From assembly GCA_934675695.1 (NCBI GenBank), contig CAKURN010000024.1, forward strand, positions 1 to 11,076: a stretch of 11,076 nt of DNA, read 5' to 3'. The DNA is from an uncultured Candidatus Melainabacteria bacterium (GTDB taxonomy: Bacteria > Cyanobacteriota > Vampirovibrionia > Gastranaerophilales > Gastranaerophilaceae). This document shows, piece by piece, positions 6,987 through 11,076 of this stretch. How positions within the stretch are numbered: the first letter of the stretch is position 1; each line of letters starts with the position of its first letter. The notes below the pieces were generated by a model. That model saw only the letters and a list, made by a program, of their open reading frames with translations, was not told where the DNA came from and made no database searches. The translations under genes and the position numbers were made by a program.

Positions 6987-8123
6987 TTACCATTCGCATT
7001 TATAAAATTTATTGTCAGCTTGTTTAATTAAACCGTTAAGTTCCAATTCTGTCAAGGTAGCCATAAGAGAAGAAGAATTTGTTTGGGCTTCTTGCAGTAT
7101 TTCATCAAACGTTTTCGCCTCAAGCGTCATTATATCATATATTCTTCTTTGAATTTCTGTTAAGTCGTACGACGGGTCAAATTTTTCTTTTATTTTGAAA
7201 TTCCAACCCAAAATTTCAAGAATATCATTAGTATAACATGCAATTCCTGCACCTTGTTTTATTAAATGATAAACACCTTCTGTATTGGGGTTTGAAATTC
7301 TCCCCGGCATACACATGAGTTCTCTATTGTAGTCTAGAGTTAATCTTGCACTAATCATTGCACCGCTTTTCAGTTGAGCTTCTGCAACAAAAGTTCCTTG
7401 CGACATTCCGACGACTATTCTGTTTCTTTGTGGAAAAGTGTATTTTGTGGGTTTTGTTCCTAGTGGATATTCGCTAAAAATCACGCCGTTTTTTTCTAAA
7501 ATTTCATCAAACAACTGAGTGTTTTGTGTCGGATAAATTATATCTAACCCTGAACCGACGACTGCTATAGTCTTTAAATCCACACTCAAAGCTGCTCTGT
7601 GTGCTGCAGCATCAATTCCATAAGCTAATCCTGAAACAATAACAACAGGATTTGTATAAAATCCTCTTATTATTACAGACATAGCCCCTTCACCCTCAGT
7701 CGAAGCCTTTCTTGAGCCAACGACCGCTAGGACGTATTTGTAGTCCATATTTTCGATATCGCCTTTATAATAAAGAAGAAGTGGAAAGTCCGGAATTTCC
7801 CTTAAAAGAGGAGGGTATTTTTCGTCTTCGTATGTTACAATTCCTATTTCTTCGTCTTTTAGAGCGTTTTTGAAACATTCATCTAAATCCAGACTGTTTT
7901 TCTTTTTTAAAAAGTCTTTTGGAACTTTCATGCCTGTTTGTTCAGAAAAATTAATCAAATCATTTTCATCAACGTTAAAAGTTCTTTCTATATCAAAATC
8001 AAAAAATTCAAACAACTTTGCTTTAAACAAAGGACGAATATTTAGGTAGCTAAATGCTATGTAGTATTTGTTTTTGTCTGTTTTTTCAATATTTGGTAGT
8101 TTTAGTTGGTATTGTTTTTTCAT
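6987..8123 (-). CDS. dprA: DNA-processing protein DprA (Smf)
   Basis: Loads RecA on incoming single-stranded DNA during natural transformation and protects it. The 378-residue protein has an N-terminal helical part (about 15-100), then the Rossmann-like DprA core with GSR (136-138), SGLAYGIDAAAH (164-175), GSGLDIIYP (190-198), EYPLGTKPTKYTFPQRNRIV (218-237) and a GAMISARLTLDYNRE stretch (254-268). From about 320 a winged-helix domain follows (LTEIQRRIYDIM to the end), as in many full-length DprA proteins. The start codon overlaps the TPR gene stop (ATGA). The family is also widespread in bacteria not known to be competent, so this gene alone does not prove transformation. The pilin gene further downstream is compatible with it. 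Confidence 0.97.
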   Translation of the reverse strand: MKKQYQLKLPNIEKTDKNKYYIAFSYLNIRPLFKAKLFEFFDFDIERTFNVDENDLINFSEQTGMKVPKDFLKKKNSLDLDECFKNALKDEEIGIVTYEDEKYPPLLREIPDFPLLLYYKGDIENMDYKYVLAVVGSRKASTEGEGAMSVIIRGFYTNPVVIVSGLAYGIDAAAHRAALSVDLKTIAVVGSGLDIIYPTQNTQLFDEILEKNGVIFSEYPLGTKPTKYTFPQRNRIVVGMSQGTFVAEAQLKSGAMISARLTLDYNRELMCMPGRISNPNTEGVYHLIKQGAGIACYTNDILEILGWNFKIKEKFDPSYDLTEIQRRIYDIMTLEAKTFDEILQEAQTNSSSLMATLTELELNGLIKQADNKFYKCEW

Positions 8124-9049
8124 TTTGCTTTCTTTAGTTCATTGTATTCTTTTTTAATTGCGTTGATATCAAAAGTTAAAGTATTTTGATTTTCAAAGAC
8201 GAGTTCTAATGTATCGATTTCAGAGTCTTTATCGCCGTCTATTTCAAACAATTTTGCCATAATATAGTACATATCGCCATTGTCATTGTTTTTGGTGAAA
8301 TTTATTACTATGTCTTTTGCTTCTTCAATTTTTTCTTGTTTTATCAGTATTTGGCAGAGAAGTTTGTAGGCTTCTAAGTCTTTTGGATTTTTTTCTATTG
8401 TTTTTTTAAGCATAACAACAGCATCGTCGTATCTTTTCAATTCGTAATAAATTTGTGCTGTATTAAAATAAGCCCAAGAATAATCAGGCGAAAGCTCGAG
8501 TACTTTTCTGTATTCAACGAGTGCAAAATCGTATTCTTTTATTTTTTTGTATTCACAAGCTAAATGGAAATGTGCAAAATAATCGCTATAATTGTATTCT
8601 ATTGCTTTTTTGAAACATTTTATCGCATAATTTGAATCATTTTTTTTAGAATACAAAATGCCTATCGAAAAAAAAGCATTTGCGTCTTCGTTTTTGTAAA
8701 AGATTACTTTTTTGAGGTCTTGGATTGCTTCTTCGATGTTGCCTTTTTGTTCTTCAACAAGTGCCAAATTGTACAAAAAATCAGGTTCTTCGGGTTTTAT
8801 TTCTACTGCTTTTTTGTATGCAATCAGAGCGTTATCGAGATTTTTTAATTTTTCCCAACAAATACCGCAATTAAAGTACAAATCAGCATCATTCGGAAAA
8901 ACTTCTAAAAGATATTTTATATGAGAAAGAGCAACTTTTTCAAACCCTAAATCCAAACAAAACATTATCAATTCACGTCTTGCTTGAAAATTTTTAGGAT
9001 TGAGTTTTATTTTTGTTTGAAGATTTTCAAATTTTTCAATATCATTCAT
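8120..9049 (-). CDS. Tetratricopeptide-repeat protein
   Basis: A 309-residue, probably cytoplasmic protein made almost wholly of TPR helix pairs. Repeat starts fall exactly every 34 residues at about 56, 90, 124, 158, 192 and 226. Less regular units lie at 20-53 and 259-289, about eight in all. Typical TPR positions are visible, such as LYFNCGICWEKLKNLDNALIAYKK and AYFNTAQIYYELKRYDDAV. There is no signal peptide, membrane segment or catalytic domain, so it is a protein-interaction scaffold. The start overlaps the preceding gene by 8 nt and its stop overlaps dprA by 4 nt, so it is tightly coupled to both. No partner can be named; the directly upstream duplicated-domain protein is the first candidate. 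TPR proteins often occur in pilus and competence loci, but nothing here assigns it there. Confidence 0.93.
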   Translation of the reverse strand: MNDIEKFENLQTKIKLNPKNFQARRELIMFCLDLGFEKVALSHIKYLLEVFPNDADLYFNCGICWEKLKNLDNALIAYKKAVEIKPEEPDFLYNLALVEEQKGNIEEAIQDLKKVIFYKNEDANAFFSIGILYSKKNDSNYAIKCFKKAIEYNYSDYFAHFHLACEYKKIKEYDFALVEYRKVLELSPDYSWAYFNTAQIYYELKRYDDAVVMLKKTIEKNPKDLEAYKLLCQILIKQEKIEEAKDIVINFTKNNDNGDMYYIMAKLFEIDGDKDSEIDTLELVFENQNTLTFDINAIKKEYNELKKAK

Positions 9050-9497
9050 CTTCTTTGTTTAATGTTTCATCTAAATCAACATCTATAATTTTGCCGTCAA
9101 ATTCCATAGCAGGAGAAGTTTCTTCGTGGTGTTCATCTGCTTCTTCAAAATCATCGTCTTGAACAATTTTTTCAATAACGATTTGTGCCATATCGAGAGC
9201 AACTTTCTTTTTTGTATCAGGAGAACATTTTTCGAGCATTTGAATTGCTGTTCTAACAGTCGAATCAATATCATACCAGCGAGAATGACCTCTTTGTATT
9301 CTACCGTCTTCTACAGCAGACATAATGTCTTCAACGTTTTCGTATTTGTTGTCTTGGATATTGTGTTCAATAATTACTTTTATCAAATTAAGTGCAACTT
9401 CGATTTGTTTTGTATCTGTAGAAGTAGAAAGAGTCCTCATTGACATTGATAAAACAGGGTCTTTGTCATACCATCTGGAAAAATACTGATTGTCCAT
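9042..9497 (-). CDS. Uncharacterised protein with a duplicated SRWYD domain
   Basis: I do not recognise this 151-residue family. Two copies of a unit of about 50 residues align without gaps at an offset of 65: residues 7-56 and 72-121, 15 identical positions. Each begins SRWYD-x-D, continues with an amphipathic helix containing VAL, and ends with an IE...QD helix. A highly acidic tail (114-151, rich in D and E) follows. There are no signal peptide, membrane segments or cysteine clusters, so it is likely a soluble helical protein. It sits between fixX (16 nt upstream) and the TPR gene (8-nt overlap). Translation looks strong, with AAGGA 7 nt before the ATG. The conserved W, Y, D and R at each repeat start suggest two equivalent binding faces. 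No function can be assigned. Confidence 0.85.
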   Translation of the reverse strand: MDNQYFSRWYDKDPVLSMSMRTLSTSTDTKQIEVALNLIKVIIEHNIQDNKYENVEDIMSAVEDGRIQRGHSRWYDIDSTVRTAIQMLEKCSPDTKKKVALDMAQIVIEKIVQDDDFEEADEHHEETSPAMEFDGKIIDVDLDETLNKEDE

Positions 9498-9504
9498 TTT
9501 TGTT

Positions 9505-9509
9505 TCCTT
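9505..9509 (-). promoter_or_regulatory. Strong Shine-Dalgarno site
   Basis: AAGGA on the minus strand lies 7 nt before the ATG at 9497. It is clearly stronger than the weak sites of the other directon genes, and it fixes the start of the duplicated-domain protein. This gene may be translated at a higher level than its neighbours. Confidence 0.7.
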
Positions 9510-9513
9510 AAAT

Positions 9514-9816
9514 TTAGCTATTTTTAAAAATTACTCCACAACCTGAAGATGGATATTGCCACTCTATTGCTTGTTTTGGGCAAGCAATCCTACATGCACC
9601 GCATTCAAGACAATTTTCATATTGTACAATAATTTCTTGTGTGTTTTCGTCAATTTTGTAAACATTCGCAGGGCAAATAAAAGTACAAGTTTTTTCTTTG
9701 CATTTTGAACATTTTTTCAAATTGAGCAATATATGTGTTTTATTATCGCAATTATATTTAATTGTTGCAAGTTTATCTTGTATTGATTTGTTATTTTTTT
9801 CTCTTTTTTCATTCAT
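9514..9816 (-). CDS. fixX: FixX-type ferredoxin, partner of FixC
   Basis: A 100-residue iron-sulphur protein that passes electrons in the FixABCX/ETF-quinone oxidoreductase system. The FixX-like body is visible: H28-I29, CPANVY (48-53), CLECGACRIACP (69-80), IEWQYP (84-89) and a final GCGVIF in place of the usual GGFGV. It carries two cysteine sets, C36-x2-C39-x4-C44-x3-C48-P and C69-x2-C72-x2-C75-x3-C79-P, enough for two [4Fe-4S] clusters. Classical FixX has one. Additional cysteines are C23 and C93. It starts 2 nt after the fixC stop, so the two are co-translated. FixC lacks the Fe-S domain found in fused ETF-QO, which this protein supplies. Confidence 0.93.
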   Translation of the reverse strand: MNEKREKNNKSIQDKLATIKYNCDNKTHILLNLKKCSKCKEKTCTFICPANVYKIDENTQEIIVQYENCLECGACRIACPKQAIEWQYPSSGCGVIFKNS

Positions 9817-9818
9817 AA

Positions 9819-11076
9819 TTATTTACCAAAAAACACGTCAAACCCACATTTTAGGAATGTTTTTATATCTTTTAACAATTCAAAAATATTTCTATCCTTT
9901 AAAAAACTCAAAGCAAATTTTCTAATTTGACAAGATTTTGAAACACAATTTGCACTCGTAATTATTTCAAAAAATTCTTTTATTTTTTTAGGATAATAAT
10001 ATGACAACGAACTAGAACGTTTCGACAACAAAGAAACAACATTTCTGTATGAATAAAGGTCTTTTAGAATGAAGGATTTTTCGAGTTTTTTTCTATATAA
10101 AGACAAATTCCAACCCGAATAATCATAGTCATTGATTGCACTAGCGGCTGTTTCTCCTGCCAATTTTCCTGAAATAAGGGCATAATTTGTACCTTCAGAA
10201 TGCACGCTATTAATAAAACCTGCTGCATCTCCAACAACCATTACCCCGTTTGCGGTTAATTTTGGCATTTTTTTGTAACCTGTTTCAGGAATTAAATGTG
10301 CACTGTATTCTACAACAGTTCCATCTTTTACCAAAGGAGAAATATCCGGGTGTTTTTTTACTTCTTCTAAAACTTCGTTTATGTTTAGTTTGTTTTTCTT
10401 TAAATCTTCTAAACTAGCTCCGACACCAAACATTAGAGTATCTTTAAATGTGTAAAAATATGTCATCATAAAGATGTTTTTGTAGTCTTTTAAACCGCCA
10501 AAAAACATCTTGCATACACCGTTTGACAAATCTTCTTTTAGAGAAAATCTTTCTTCTATTGTTTTTTTGTCGAGTTTAAGAGTTTCTTTTGCAGACAATA
10601 ACATATCTTTTGGTTTAAATTCTTCTCTTAGCCCGATTTTGTGTGCCAAAAAGGAATTTGCCCCGTCGGCTAGAATAACGACTTTTGCAAAATAATCTTC
10701 GTACTCCGTTTTTACTCCGACAACATAACCGTCATCTTCGATTAATTCTTTAACAAGAGTATCAGGGATATAATACACACCTTCTTTTTTGGCTTGTTCA
10801 ATCATCCATTTTTCAAGATTGAAACGTTTTATTGCATAAGCAGATTCAGAAGAAGAATTTCTATACGTCAAGTCAAAAGACCCTTCGTCATTCAAAAAAG
10901 ACCAAGTATTTGAGTTTATAATTCTTTCATAAGGTAGTGTTCTTAGGGCTTCTAGACCAAAGACTTCTTTTAATGGGGTAGAATAAACAGCTCCCCCGTA
11001 CATGTTTTTTGAGCCGGGGTATTTTGCTCTATCGATTAAAACAACTTTTTTACCTAGTCTAACGGCACTAATAGCT
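9819..11076 (-). CDS. fixC: FixC / ETF-quinone oxidoreductase flavoprotein, 5'-truncated by the window edge
   Basis: FAD-dependent membrane-associated dehydrogenase that takes electrons from FixAB (an electron-transfer flavoprotein) and gives them to FixX and the quinone pool. The reading frame is open to the window edge (first full codon at 11075). The apparent ATG at 11003 is internal: it is the Met of the family motif GSKNMYGGAVY (about 11022-10990), preceded by LIDRAKYP. About 418 residues are visible. FixC is about 430, so only the first 10-20 residues with the GxGxxG FAD loop are missing. The second FAD motif, GDAAGFINSVHSEGTNYA, is at about 10232-10179. The protein ends without a ferredoxin domain, as expected with separate fixX next door. 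fixA and fixB may lie just upstream, outside the window. Confidence 0.95.
   Translation of the reverse strand, partial: AISAVRLGKKVVLIDRAKYPGSKNMYGGAVYSTPLKEVFGLEALRTLPYERIINSNTWSFLNDEGSFDLTYRNSSSESAYAIKRFNLEKWMIEQAKKEGVYYIPDTLVKELIEDDGYVVGVKTEYEDYFAKVVILADGANSFLAHKIGLREEFKPKDMLLSAKETLKLDKKTIEERFSLKEDLSNGVCKMFFGGLKDYKNIFMMTYFYTFKDTLMFGVGASLEDLKKNKLNINEVLEEVKKHPDISPLVKDGTVVEYSAHLIPETGYKKMPKLTANGVMVVGDAAGFINSVHSEGTNYALISGKLAGETAASAINDYDYSGWNLSLYRKKLEKSFILKDLYSYRNVVSLLSKRSSSLSYYYPKKIKEFFEIITSANCVSKSCQIRKFALSFLKDRNIFELLKDIKTFLKCGFDVFFGK

Noticed and set aside
6208..7031. Plus-strand open frames opposite topA, and similar ones opposite other genes (for example 2305-2631, 9126-9443)
   Set aside because: They are antisense shadows of well-supported minus-strand genes and carry no protein signature of their own.
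10987..11003. ATG at 11003 as the fixC start
   Set aside because: The frame is open upstream to the edge and encodes conserved FixC sequence (LIDRAKYPGSKN), so the ATG is internal.

Overview
All protein genes in this AT-rich window lie on the minus strand, so transcription runs from high to low coordinates. The mix suggests a Gram-negative-type anaerobe. It includes a type IV pilin-like protein with a GFTLAEALITLVIIGVIAA-type N-terminus, a FixC/FixX electron-transfer pair, dprA next to topA, and AT-rich codon use. My best guess is a gut member of Vampirovibrionia/Melainabacteria (Gastranaerophilales, non-photosynthetic relatives of cyanobacteria). This rests on the look of the pilin and gene content, with no marker-gene comparison, so it is moderate confidence only.

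From 11076 down to 3832 runs one tightly packed seven-gene directon: fixC (start outside the window), fixX, a small duplicated-domain protein, a TPR protein, dprA, topA and aroE. The junctions are 2 nt, 16 nt, an 8-nt overlap, a 4-nt overlap, 7 nt and 1 nt, so co-transcription and translational coupling are likely. It joins a quinone-linked electron-transfer module to DNA-uptake/topology genes and a shikimate-pathway enzyme. The two uncharacterised genes sit in the middle.

From 3831 to 865 lie a solitary prepilin-like gene with its own candidate promoter and a clear intrinsic terminator, then two zinc-dependent medium-chain dehydrogenases (MDR) overlapping by ATGA. They appear to have opposite cofactor preferences: NAD for the first, NADP for the second.

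From 864 to 1 no convincing protein gene is visible. The region has a tRNA-Phe(GAA) gene with a strong candidate promoter and a leader of about 107 nt, followed by about 630 bp of repeat-rich DNA. That DNA holds a perfect 66-bp direct duplication, GCGAA-rich low-complexity tracts and several perfect hairpins. The oddest structure is around the tRNA. Its leader carries a perfect 14-nt complement of its own D-arm, its trailer carries a 10-nt complement of its own T-arm/acceptor strand, and a 19-bp direct copy of its 3' end lies further downstream.
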